Assembly: GCA_937916345.1 (NCBI GenBank)
Contig: CALFUE010000133.1
Location: 1 to 10,161 of the forward strand
DNA length: 10,161 nucleotides
Direction: 5' to 3'
From: an uncultured bacterium
GTDB lineage: Bacteria; Bacillota; Clostridia; Lachnospirales; Lachnospiraceae
Below are positions 1-6,152 of the stretch, piece after piece. Made by a program: the position numbers and the translations under genes. Below the pieces are notes generated by a model. That model did not search any database. It saw nothing but the letters and a program-made list of their open reading frames with translations, and had not been told where the DNA came from. Position 1 is the first letter of the stretch; each line of letters opens with the position of its first letter.

Positions 1-695
1 AGGGCTGGGGCACAGACTGCAGCGTATACGACTCTGTGGCCGGAATCGCCACCTCAAAATACCATGTATACCAGTTCGATCTGCCGGGTTTTGGTTCAAG
101 CGCCGAGCCCCCGGAGCCCTGGAGCGTGGAGCGCTTTGCCTCCTTTTTTGTGGACTTTATGAGAGAGCTGGGCATCAGCCACGCTATACTCTTCGCCCAC
201 TCCTACGGCGGACGCATAGTCCTGAAACTCTATGAAAGGGGCGTCATCCCATTTGAGATTGATCGTATCATATTCTGTGACGCGGCGGGGATAGTCCGGG
301 AAAAGACCAAAAAGCAAAAGGCCTCTATTCGTCGATACAAGTGCTTGAAAAAGATGGTTGACAATCCACCCATGCGTACCCTCTTTCCGCATCTGGTGGA
401 GGACTGGAAGAGCAGGCAGGGTTCCGAGGACTACCGAAGAGCTACTCCTGTTATGCGCGCCTCCATGGTCATGGCGGTAAATGAAGATCTCTCCCATGCA
501 CTGCCGCGGGTGGATCGTGAAGTGCTGCTGATCTGGGGCGAAGATGATACCGCGACTCCCGTGGCAGACGCAGAGCAGATGGAACGGGAGTTGCCGGACG
601 CAGGGCTCGCGAGAATATCTCACGCGGGACACTACTGCTTTCTGGATCAGCCTGCGATCTTTGCCAATATCCTAAAGAGCTATCTGAAATTATAA
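1..695 (+). CDS. alpha/beta hydrolase, 5' end outside the window
   Basis: The reading frame is open from the first complete codon (position 3), so the true start lies upstream. A GTG at 36 is an internal Val codon, because the residues before it read as family sequence: GWG at 3-11 matches the oxyanion-hole HGWG motif. About 230 residues are visible. The fold is shown by DLPGFG after strand 4, the nucleophile elbow HSYGG (Ser codon 201-203), the acid in WGEDDTATP (second Asp, near position 546) and the catalytic His of AGHY (near 630). These are the Ser-Asp-His triad of the family. There is no membrane segment in the visible part, so a cytoplasmic esterase or amidase-like enzyme is likely; the substrate cannot be read from sequence. 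It ends 11 bases before a MurF-type gene with a good ribosome binding site between them, so the two are probably co-transcribed. That context hints at a cell-envelope substrate, which is inference only. Confidence 0.88.
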   Translation, partial: GWGTDCSVYDSVAGIATSKYHVYQFDLPGFGSSAEPPEPWSVERFASFFVDFMRELGISHAILFAHSYGGRIVLKLYERGVIPFEIDRIIFCDAAGIVREKTKKQKASIRRYKCLKKMVDNPPMRTLFPHLVEDWKSRQGSEDYRRATPVMRASMVMAVNEDLSHALPRVDREVLLIWGEDDTATPVADAEQMERELPDAGLARISHAGHYCFLDQPAIFANILKSYLKL

Positions 696-706
696 AGGGG
701 ATCGAT

Positions 707-2326
707 ATGATATTGATGTATATAGAGCTGGTGGCAGCCACCGTCGCTTTCACCTTTGTGATGCGCTACCACCTGCATATGCTCCAGCTAAACGGCTACA
801 AGAATAATGAATACTTCGCCTGGCTGAAAAAGCGCTTCAGGCCGGACGCCCCCGTGATACTAATGATCATCGGGCTGATACTTGGTGTCTGCGCCATCGC
901 CTGCGGCATTGTGAGAAAGATACTGTCAATGGAGGAGGGGGAGTTTTTCTTTTATATCTTTGACGCAGTGCTTATCCTCTGGGCGATCGTCATCATCCCA
1001 GTCTTTATAGACCTGATTCGGGGGAACACTAAAAAGAGATTTGTATATACCGCCAGGGTGAAGCGGCTGATAGTTGTGGATTATTGCCTGTCCATTTTGA
1101 TCGAGCTCCTCATACACCTGTTGACGAGGGACAGGTTTATCTGTATCGGCTGCTGCGTCATACTTGCGGCTGCCCAGTTCGTGTTCCCTGCGTTTATCAA
1201 TTTCATGAACCGCCCTATGGAGGCGACCATCCGCAATCATTATATCAACGACGCGAAGCGTATGCTGCGTGAAAGCCCCGACCTTACTGTCATCGGTGTC
1301 ACGGGCAGCTATGGAAAAACCAGCGTGAAATTTTATCTGGGGGCGTTGCTTGCGGAGGAGTACTCTGTGTTGGTGACGCCGGAGAGCTACAATACGCCCA
1401 TGGGCGTGGTAAAGACCATTCGCGAGAAGCTGAAGAGCACTCATCAGATTTTTATCTGCGAGATGGGGGCGAGATATGTGGGTGACATCAAGGAACTGTG
1501 CGATATCGTGCATCCCGACGCGGGTGTTATCACGGCGGTAGGTCCGCAGCATCTGGAGACCTTTGGGGACACAGAGCATGTTCTGGATACCAAATTCGAA
1601 CTGGCTGACAGCCTAAAGCCGGGTTCAAAGCTCTTTTTGAACGCCGACAACGACTACATCCTGACAAAGCTGGATAAATATGAGGATATAGCCATTCTCT
1701 ACCACACATGCGAGATGGATGTGGGTTATCGTGCGAAGGATATCGTGGTGAGTGACGAGGGCACGGAGTTTACCGTGGAAAACGACGCAGGTGGGAGGGA
1801 GCGCTTTTCCATGCAACTGGTGGGCGCCCACAATGTGATAAATGTGCTAGGTGCCATCGCGGTGGCGAATTCCTTTGGGATATCCCTAAACCGCCTGAAG
1901 GTTCCGGTGCGAAGGCTCACTCCTGTAAAGCACCGCATGGAGCTCATAACCCGCGGGGATTTGACGATAATAGACGACGCCTACAATTCCAATCCTGTGG
2001 GATCAAAGGCGGCTGTGGAGACGCTGGCGATGTTTGACGGGCTGCACATACTTATCACCCCGGGTATGGTGGAGCTGGGTGATAAGGAGGCAGAGTACAA
2101 CCGCGTCTTCGGAGGGTATGCCGCAGCCTGCTGCGATTATATCCTGCTGGTGGGGGAAGAACACACGCGCCCCATCAGAGATGGGGCGCTGAGAGCGGGC
2201 TTTGCCGAAAAAAAATGTTTAGTGTTTGAAAAATTAGAAGAAGCTCTAACTTTTGCCTACAGTATTGCAACTGCGAAGAGAAAATATATTTTGTTGGAGA
2301 ATGATTTACCTGATCAATACTCGTAA
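707..2326 (+). CDS. membrane-anchored MurF-type Mur ligase
   Basis: A 539-residue ATP-dependent ligase of the Mur family, closest to UDP-MurNAc-tripeptide:D-Ala-D-Ala ligase (MurF). Residues 1-167 are mostly hydrophobic, with about five predicted membrane segments (near 2-19, 49-69, 81-104, 120-140, 145-166). Canonical MurF has a soluble UMP-binding domain here instead. The ligase core follows: P-loop GSYGKTS (200-206), EMGAR (252-256), GPQHLETFGD (279-288), HRME (409-412), DDAYNSNP (423-430) and GMVELG (453-458), all MurF-like. The start at 707 has AAAGGGG six bases upstream. The gene faces ddl, whose product is the expected dipeptide substrate. The last ~40 codons are AT-rich (about one third GC against about 60% just before), yet the frame stays intact and ends in ENDLPDQYS, which looks like a normal family ending. 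Whether this is the cell's main MurF or a specialised paralogue acting at the membrane cannot be told here. Confidence 0.9.
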   Translation: MILMYIELVAATVAFTFVMRYHLHMLQLNGYKNNEYFAWLKKRFRPDAPVILMIIGLILGVCAIACGIVRKILSMEEGEFFFYIFDAVLILWAIVIIPVFIDLIRGNTKKRFVYTARVKRLIVVDYCLSILIELLIHLLTRDRFICIGCCVILAAAQFVFPAFINFMNRPMEATIRNHYINDAKRMLRESPDLTVIGVTGSYGKTSVKFYLGALLAEEYSVLVTPESYNTPMGVVKTIREKLKSTHQIFICEMGARYVGDIKELCDIVHPDAGVITAVGPQHLETFGDTEHVLDTKFELADSLKPGSKLFLNADNDYILTKLDKYEDIAILYHTCEMDVGYRAKDIVVSDEGTEFTVENDAGGRERFSMQLVGAHNVINVLGAIAVANSFGISLNRLKVPVRRLTPVKHRMELITRGDLTIIDDAYNSNPVGSKAAVETLAMFDGLHILITPGMVELGDKEAEYNRVFGGYAAACCDYILLVGEEHTRPIRDGALRAGFAEKKCLVFEKLEEALTFAYSIATAKRKYILLENDLPDQYS

Positions 2327-2346
2327 GCACGCTCCAGTGCTGTAGT

Positions 2347-2368
2347 ACGCGGCTGCGTGTTGCCGCAT
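2347..2368 (+). terminator. weak hairpin between convergent murF-type gene and ddl
   Basis: GCGGC (2349-2353) pairs with GCCGC (2362-2366) around an 8-base loop, with an outer A-T pair. On the plus strand it is followed by ATTTCGCACATC, which is a poor U-tract, so termination of the Mur ligase transcript here is only possible. It is the only stem seen in the 52-base gap. Confidence 0.25.
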
Positions 2369-2378
2369 TTCGCACATC

Positions 2379-3575
2379 TTAGTGACCGTGTACTGTCCCC
2401 TTGCTCCCCTTTGCTCCTGAGAAAGCGTTTTGCTGGAGGATATTGGTGTCAAAGGCGTAGGTTATGGATGATTCCCGACGGGCGCGCTTCAGAGCCAGCT
2501 CGATCATGCGATCCAGGAGGGTGTGATAAGACACTCCCACCGGCTCCCAAAGATAGAAGGACAGCGAGCCAGGTATGGTGTTTATCTCGTTGAAGTAGAG
2601 CTCATTTGTGACGCCGTCTATCATGAAGTCCATCCTTGCGACCCCATTGCAGCCCAAGGTTTTAAAGGCGATCACGGACAGGGAGCGGATCTTTTCTCTC
2701 ATCTCGGGAGATATGCCAGCCGGTATTTTTCTGGTGACGGAAGCCATCCCCTTGGCTCCGTTCTTTCCGCCGCCGTTCATATACTTGTCCTTGTAGGACA
2801 GGATTTCATCTGTGTGGAGAGGCTCCTCGCACTCGGAAGCCTCCGCTTCATTCTCATCCCCCAAAACAGAACAGTTTATCTCGCGAAGCTCCGTGATGGC
2901 GTGCTCTATCAGTATCTTTGAGGCGAACTGGAAGGCGTTGTCGATCGAATGAGTCAGCTCACTCTCCGTCTTTGCCAGGGAGATCCCCACGCTTGAGCCA
3001 AGATTGAGGGGCTTTACGATGACAGGCAGTCCGAAACGTTCCATGATGCGGCTCTTTAAGCTATCCAGATCAGCGTAATCGCTTAGATAGTAGCATGCGC
3101 TGTCCAGAACCGGAATGCCGGCCTCCTTTAATACGGTCTTTGTGATATATTTGTCCATACCCACGGCGCTGGCGGTCACATCGCAGCCTACGAAGGGAAT
3201 GCCTACGGTCTTTAAGTACCCCTGGAGAGCACCGTCCTCCACATTTGTGCCGTGCACGATGGGGAAAGCGAGATCGATCTCGTGTCTTACTGTCCTGCCG
3301 AATTTCTTTTGAGCGGCGGGGGTGACAAATACCTTCCCATTCTCCTGAATGATGAGGGCGCGTGCAGAGCGGGACAGAAGGGAGGGGATATCCTTGTAGG
3401 CATCGATATTTCCGATGTCGTCCCCTATGTAGAAATCTCCTGCTTTAGTTATGTAGATCGGCAGGATGTCGTATTTTTCCGTGTTCAGGTTCATTATTGC
3501 CTGTATCGCGGAGATTACGGAAACCTCGTGCTCCACGGTCTTTCCTCCGAATAAAACTGCCAGTCTAATCTTCAT
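2379..3575 (-). CDS. ddl: D-alanine--D-alanine ligase
   Basis: A cytoplasmic ATP-grasp enzyme joining two D-Ala, the peptidoglycan precursor used by MurF. Family marks in order: LFGGKTVEHEVS (8-19, Glu15 for the first D-Ala), HGTNVEDGALQG (108-119), KPLNLGSSVG (188-197), IEHAI (223-227), KDKY (262-265, omega-loop Lys-Tyr typical of D-Ala-D-Ala rather than D-Ala-D-Lac enzymes), ARMDF (313-317) and NEINTIPG (329-336). At 398 residues it is longer than the usual 300-360. The excess is an acidic insert (about 238-258, DENEAEASECEE) and a C-terminal tail rich in Gly, Lys and Ser. After IPG the loop reads SLSFYLWEP, where DdlB of E. coli has MTSHSLVP, so the second-substrate side differs from the textbook form. 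The start has AGGAGG about nine bases upstream, and its ATG overlaps the plsC stop (ATGA), so translation is probably coupled. Confidence 0.93.
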   Translation of the reverse strand: MKIRLAVLFGGKTVEHEVSVISAIQAIMNLNTEKYDILPIYITKAGDFYIGDDIGNIDAYKDIPSLLSRSARALIIQENGKVFVTPAAQKKFGRTVRHEIDLAFPIVHGTNVEDGALQGYLKTVGIPFVGCDVTASAVGMDKYITKTVLKEAGIPVLDSACYYLSDYADLDSLKSRIMERFGLPVIVKPLNLGSSVGISLAKTESELTHSIDNAFQFASKILIEHAITELREINCSVLGDENEAEASECEEPLHTDEILSYKDKYMNGGGKNGAKGMASVTRKIPAGISPEMREKIRSLSVIAFKTLGCNGVARMDFMIDGVTNELYFNEINTIPGSLSFYLWEPVGVSYHTLLDRMIELALKRARRESSITYAFDTNILQQNAFSGAKGSKGTVHGH

Positions 3576-4333
3576 TGCTTCTTTTCCTCCTCATTTTTTA
3601 TTTCCTGAAGCATATCCAAGATCACCCCGCGGAAGTATTTGCCAGGGTGCTTTTTGTCCTCGTCTGAGAGAGTGCTGATATCCACGGGCTCGCCGAAGCG
3701 GATAACAGGGTGACCCGCGTGGATTATAGGTTTGTGCTCCTCAAAGAGAGGTGAGGTGTGGTATGAGGCGATGGGGATGACGCGCGCGTTCGCCTTTGTA
3801 GCGATCTTGAAGCTTCCTTCGTGAAATTCAGCCGGAGTCATCTCGTCGGAACCCGTGAAGCGGGTGCCCTCGGGGTATATGGTCATGGAGGTGCCGCCCT
3901 TTACCATATCGATGGCCTTCAGCACCATCTTTAAGCCGTCCTTTACATCGTGATTGTCCAGAAACAGGCAGGAAACCCGCTTCATCCACCAGGAGAGCAG
4001 GGGAACATTAGCAAATCCGATCTTTGAGATGTAGCCTACGGGACCGGGCTGCACTGTGTAGGTTAGTATGACATCAAAGATGCTGCGGTGGTTTGAGACA
4101 TAAAGCACGGCTTCGCCGTTCTTCGGGATGTTTTCCAGACCGACAAATTTGGGCTTTATACCTGCCAGCCTGTAGATCGTCCGCAGATAGTGCTGCACTA
4201 TGCCAAGCTGCCACAGCTCGGATTTCTTCGGGTCGATCCTTGTGTAGACCCAGCCGATGAACAGTTGTACCAGGCTGATAAAAAATACCGGAACCAGATA
4301 CAGGAATACGATTGCAGTTCGGATGATGTTCAT
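3572..4333 (-). CDS. plsC: 1-acyl-sn-glycerol-3-phosphate acyltransferase
   Basis: A 253-residue membrane-associated acyltransferase that converts lysophosphatidic acid to phosphatidic acid in phospholipid synthesis. The N-terminus holds a hydrophobic membrane anchor (about 4-30). Motif I is NHRSIFD (81-87), the HX4D catalytic pair being His82 and Asp87. Motif III is YPEGTRF (153-159) and motif IV is VIPIAS (185-190). Motif II, usually FIDR, reads LFLDNHD (123-129), so the customary Arg that helps hold the glycerol phosphate is Asn. The substrate may therefore differ, or another basic residue may serve. The C-terminus is a charged helix ending EEEKKQ; the ddl ribosome binding site lies inside these codons. 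The start is the only in-frame ATG after a TAG five codons upstream; its AGGAG sits about 12 bases away, which is a loose spacing. It is the first gene of a plsC-ddl pair. Confidence 0.92.
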   Translation of the reverse strand: MNIIRTAIVFLYLVPVFFISLVQLFIGWVYTRIDPKKSELWQLGIVQHYLRTIYRLAGIKPKFVGLENIPKNGEAVLYVSNHRSIFDVILTYTVQPGPVGYISKIGFANVPLLSWWMKRVSCLFLDNHDVKDGLKMVLKAIDMVKGGTSMTIYPEGTRFTGSDEMTPAEFHEGSFKIATKANARVIPIASYHTSPLFEEHKPIIHAGHPVIRFGEPVDISTLSDEDKKHPGKYFRGVILDMLQEIKNEEEKKQ

Positions 4334-4455
4334 ATTGAATTTATGCTCCTATTGTTGTAATTTGCAGCTACGTCGTTTTTCTGAAAAAATCCTTCGCGGA
4401 GATCAGGATGGCATGGGGCGTCGCCAGGATTGTACAAATTTAACCCACAGATTAT

Positions 4456-4482
4456 TATGATAGCACGATACAAGGGTCAAAA
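4456..4482 (-). promoter_or_regulatory. candidate sigma-A promoter of plsC-ddl
   Basis: Read on the minus strand, TTGACC is followed after 15 bases by CATAAT (or after 17 by TAATAA). The -35 hexamer lies in one arm of the large inverted repeat at 4474-4528. It is about 120 bases upstream of the plsC start, leaving a longish leader. Spacing of 15 is below optimum, so the assignment is tentative. Confidence 0.4.
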
Positions 4483-4528
4483 GGTCATTTTTGACATGCT
4501 TGCATGGCAAAACATGACTTTATGACCC
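4474..4528. repeat. large inverted repeat with GTCA/TGAC half-sites
   Basis: GGGTCAAAAGGTCATTTTT (4474-4492) is complementary to 4510-4528 with two mismatches and one G-T pair, around a 17-base centre that itself holds CATGCTTGCATG (4495-4506). GTCA or TGAC occurs at 4476, 4484, 4492, 4515 and 4523, and once more at 4548. There is no U-tract on either side, so it does not look like a terminator. Its overlap with the candidate plsC promoter suggests an operator, which is inference. Confidence 0.6.
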
Positions 4529-4590
4529 GCAAAACACGAACAACGTAGTCATTTTGCACAGCAAAGGGACGAGAGTTGTGAGTGTTTTAG

Positions 4591-4621
4591 CAGCACATTG
4601 CACATGAATATGTGCGTGCTG
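4591..4621. repeat. interrupted inverted repeat
   Basis: CAGCAC (4591-4596) pairs with GTGCTG (4616-4621) and GCACAT (4600-4605) pairs with ATGTGC (4610-4615), with a 3-base bulge ATT on one side and loop GAAT. The stem has 12 pairs in total. It lies 10 bases from the perfect hairpin at 4632-4659. Its function is unknown; it could be part of a tandem termination region for the upstream regulator or a protein site. Confidence 0.5.
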
Positions 4622-4631
4622 CGTGTATCAA

Positions 4632-4659
4632 GTTGGGGGCAAAGACTTTTGCCCCCAAC
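4632..4659 (-). terminator. strong hairpin downstream of the XRE regulator gene
   Basis: GTTGGGGGCAAA (4632-4643) pairs perfectly with TTTGCCCCCAAC (4648-4659) around the loop GACT, giving a 12-pair stem. It starts 12 bases past the regulator's stop codon on the minus strand. The minus-strand sequence after it is TTGATACA, so the U-tract is poor. Position and stability argue for a terminator or a 3'-end stabiliser. Confidence 0.55.
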
Positions 4660-4671
4660 ATCATAGCATAT

Positions 4672-5346
4672 TTAAAATTTCGGCGCTACAACAAACGAGA
4701 GATCATCCGCAGAATTTTTTGAGACACGGCTCAGATCCTTCTTTATCGATTCAAAGAGATAATCCATATCAGGTGAGAACTTGGTGTAATCGTATATCAG
4801 ATTGAAGATCATGGAAGAAAGTTTGAAATCCCCGTTCCTGGCGAGGGAACGGGCGATGGCGGACAGGAGGATGATCTCCTGGTCATAGAAAAATCGTCTT
4901 TTTGTGTGGCCGACCACATCTTGTAAGGCGACAGTCACCTCCAACGCCCGTATATATCCATCGGGTGAGATGTCGCCTGATGCCTCGCAGACGGCAGCCT
5001 CGATCAGTCGATCCCGCTGCCTGATAAAACCCATGGTGTTATCATTAGGGGAAAATGTATATTTATGATATTTTGTTAGTAAACCATGTTCAATATCAAT
5101 AAGAACTTCTCGTTGTGTCTGCAGGAAGTCTAACTCCTCTACGGTGGAAAAACCCAAAAAGTAAATATTGCCGTGTCCGAGGCGCTGGACTATGAGTTCT
5201 GCGGTGATGGTGTTTGGAATCTGCAAGCCGTTTTCGATGCGGCTCAGGTTTGATACGGAGCAGATTCCGTCGCAAAGCTCCTCCTGAGAGATATTTTTGC
5301 GATTTCGTATCTCTCTCACGAGCTTTCCAAAGGGGATGTGTGACAT
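4672..5346 (-). CDS. XRE-family regulator, Rgg/PlcR-like, probably C-terminally short
   Basis: A 224-residue cytoplasmic DNA-binding protein. Residues about 7-58 form an XRE helix-turn-helix: ISQEELCDGICSVSNLSRIEN, with the recognition helix around SVSNLSRIENG (30-40). The rest (about 65-205) is helical and resembles the start of the TPR-type sensor region of Rgg/PlcR-like regulators (for example GDISPDGYIRALEV and GDFKLSSMIFNLIYDYTKF). Relatives with this architecture are usually around 280-300 residues with more repeats, so the protein looks cut short after the last helix, ending in a tail (ADDLSFVVAPKF) with no obvious match. The start has GGAGG five bases upstream. It follows hpf on the same strand but a terminator separates them. 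The ligand and targets are unknown; the half-site array 150 bases downstream is a conceivable target. A more AT-rich patch (about 5036-5100) lies inside. Confidence 0.82.
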   Translation of the reverse strand: MSHIPFGKLVREIRNRKNISQEELCDGICSVSNLSRIENGLQIPNTITAELIVQRLGHGNIYFLGFSTVEELDFLQTQREVLIDIEHGLLTKYHKYTFSPNDNTMGFIRQRDRLIEAAVCEASGDISPDGYIRALEVTVALQDVVGHTKRRFFYDQEIILLSAIARSLARNGDFKLSSMIFNLIYDYTKFSPDMDYLFESIKKDLSRVSKNSADDLSFVVAPKF

Positions 5347-5360
5347 GCCGCCCTCCGAGT

Positions 5361-5400
5361 CAATTAAAGAAAATGAGACACCGCATCACGGTATCTCATT
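5361..5400 (-). terminator. intrinsic terminator of hpf
   Basis: On the minus strand AATGAGATACCG pairs with CGGTGTCTCATT around a 5-base loop (stem arms 5389-5400 and 5372-5383; one G-U pair). It is followed by TTTCTTTAATT. The stem plus U-rich tail makes a good Rho-independent terminator 35 bases after the hpf stop codon. Confidence 0.75.
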
Positions 5401-5435
5401 TCACCCCATTTTGTTTTTCTCCAAAAAGACAACTT

Positions 5436-5963
5436 TTAAAATTCGGGCTCTATCAGTCCGAATTTTCCGTCCTTTCTCTTGTAGACCACATTGACCTGCT
5501 CAGTCTCTGCATTCGAGAATACAAAGAAGCTGTGCCCAAGCAGCTCCATCTCTACGCATGCATCCTCCGGAAACATCGGTTTGATGCCGAATTTCTTGGT
5601 GCGTACTATCGGGATGTCTGTATCGTCATCGGGCGCTGATTCCATATATTCTTTTTTGAAACTCTCTGCGGCCTGCTTTTTGGTAACGATCTTTTGTTTG
5701 TATTTCTTCATCTGGGAATCGATGATGTCTACCACCAGATCGATGGTGACATACATATCATCGCTCTCCTGCTCGGCTCTGATGATGGAGCCTTTTACCG
5801 GGATGGTCACCTCTGCCTTCTGGCGGTATTTCTCGACGGAGAGGGTGACATTAGCGGTGGTGTCGGGAACGAAGTATTTCTCGAGCTTCGAGAGCTTGTC
5901 CTCCACTGCGCTCTTGAGTCCGGGAGTGATTTCAATATTCTTTCCGCTGATAATAATATTCAT
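5436..5963 (-). CDS. hpf: ribosome hibernation promoting factor, long form
   Basis: A 175-residue long-form HPF (S30AE family). The N-terminal domain (1-about 95; MNIIISGKNIEIT, then LEKYF) binds the 30S decoding region and silences ribosomes. The acidic linker PDDDTD (111-116) leads to the C-terminal domain (about 118-172; RTKKFGIKPM, then ELLGHSFFVF, then YKRKDGKFGLIEP), which dimerises to make 100S ribosomes. Both domains look complete and the length is normal. A start eight codons upstream (5985-5987) is possible in frame, but the GAGGAGG site (5974-5980) lies within that extension and ten bases before the ATG at 5961-5963, so the shorter form is chosen. The gene is monocistronic, divergent from the NlpC/P60 row, and has its own promoter and terminator. 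In many Firmicutes hpf lies next to secA; here secA is about 3.8 kb away on the opposite strand. Confidence 0.96.
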   Translation of the reverse strand: MNIIISGKNIEITPGLKSAVEDKLSKLEKYFVPDTTANVTLSVEKYRQKAEVTIPVKGSIIRAEQESDDMYVTIDLVVDIIDSQMKKYKQKIVTKKQAAESFKKEYMESAPDDDTDIPIVRTKKFGIKPMFPEDACVEMELLGHSFFVFSNAETEQVNVVYKRKDGKFGLIEPEF

Positions 5964-5973
5964 AGGCTTATAT

Positions 5974-5980
5974 CCTCCTC
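5974..5980 (-). promoter_or_regulatory. ribosome binding site that decides the hpf start
   Basis: GAGGAGG on the minus strand, ten bases before the ATG at 5961-5963. An in-frame ATG at 5985-5987 would put this site inside the coding region and has no comparable site of its own, so the downstream ATG is preferred. Confidence 0.75.
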
Positions 5981-5998
5981 GTTGCATGTAATAAACAC

Positions 5999-6027
5999 AG
6001 TATATACTAAATGCACAAAAATTACAA
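5999..6027 (-). promoter_or_regulatory. candidate sigma-A promoter of hpf
   Basis: On the minus strand TTGTAA (6022-6027) and TATACT (5999-6004) are separated by exactly 17 bases. The -10 matches consensus in five of six bases and the -35 in four of six. It leaves a leader of about 30 bases before the hpf start. No stress-sigma motif was recognised with confidence. Confidence 0.55.
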
Positions 6028-6084
6028 CACAGAAATAAAAAATATTATGGAATTTGCCGCAAAGCCTAACACTATGCATTTCCC

Positions 6085-6114
6085 TTGCAAATCCGATAAT
6101 ATATATGGTATAGT
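6085..6114 (+). promoter_or_regulatory. candidate sigma-A promoter of the NlpC/P60 row
   Basis: TTGCAA (6085-6090), an 18-base AT-rich spacer and TATAGT (6109-6114), preceded by TGG in the position of an extended -10 element. The start codon at 6153 follows after a leader of about 30 bases. It is divergent from the hpf promoter, the two being about 60 bases apart. Confidence 0.6.
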
Positions 6115-6152
6115 AGATTTTAATTGTGCATAAAAAGAGGTAAGGAGATTTT

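Larger units (their letters stand above)
4334..4671. other. gene-free spacer with several inverted repeats
   Basis: A 338-base gap between the 5' end of plsC and the 3' end of the regulator, both on the minus strand. It holds the candidate plsC promoter, the 19-position inverted repeat with GTCA half-sites, a small TTTGC-ACA-GCAAA stem (4553-4565), the interrupted stem at 4591-4621 and the perfect stem at 4632-4659. No open frame in it has a credible ribosome binding site and protein-like sequence. No known RNA family was recognised. The part nearest plsC (4334-4455) shows nothing beyond the ribosome binding site. Confidence 0.6.

Noticed and set aside
36..38. GTG as the start of the alpha/beta hydrolase
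   Set aside because: The frame is open to the window edge and the upstream residues fit the oxyanion-hole GWG region, so the gene begins outside the window.
926..1579. Long minus-strand frame of 217 codons opposite the Mur ligase
   Set aside because: It is antisense to a well-supported coding region, has no protein-like motifs and is explained by codon bias of the opposite strand.
4257..4460. Possible small plus-strand gene across the plsC start and spacer
   Set aside because: It begins inside plsC in antisense, shows no ribosome binding site and no protein-like pattern.
4474..4660. Series of inverted repeats considered as a CRISPR array or mobile-element ends
   Set aside because: The repeats differ from each other, spacing is irregular, and there are no target-site duplications or transposase genes nearby.
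4672..4700. Frameshift at the end of the XRE regulator
   Set aside because: No family-like continuation is seen in the other frames downstream; the sequence passes straight into the stem structures, so truncation or a natural short form is the simpler reading.
5964..5987. Eight-codon N-terminal extension of hpf
   Set aside because: The strong GAGGAGG lies inside it and family members begin at MNIII-like sequence.
5491..5991. Plus-strand frame of 166 codons opposite hpf
   Set aside because: hpf has full family sequence, a ribosome binding site, a promoter and a terminator; the opposite frame is Ser/Phe-rich shadow sequence.
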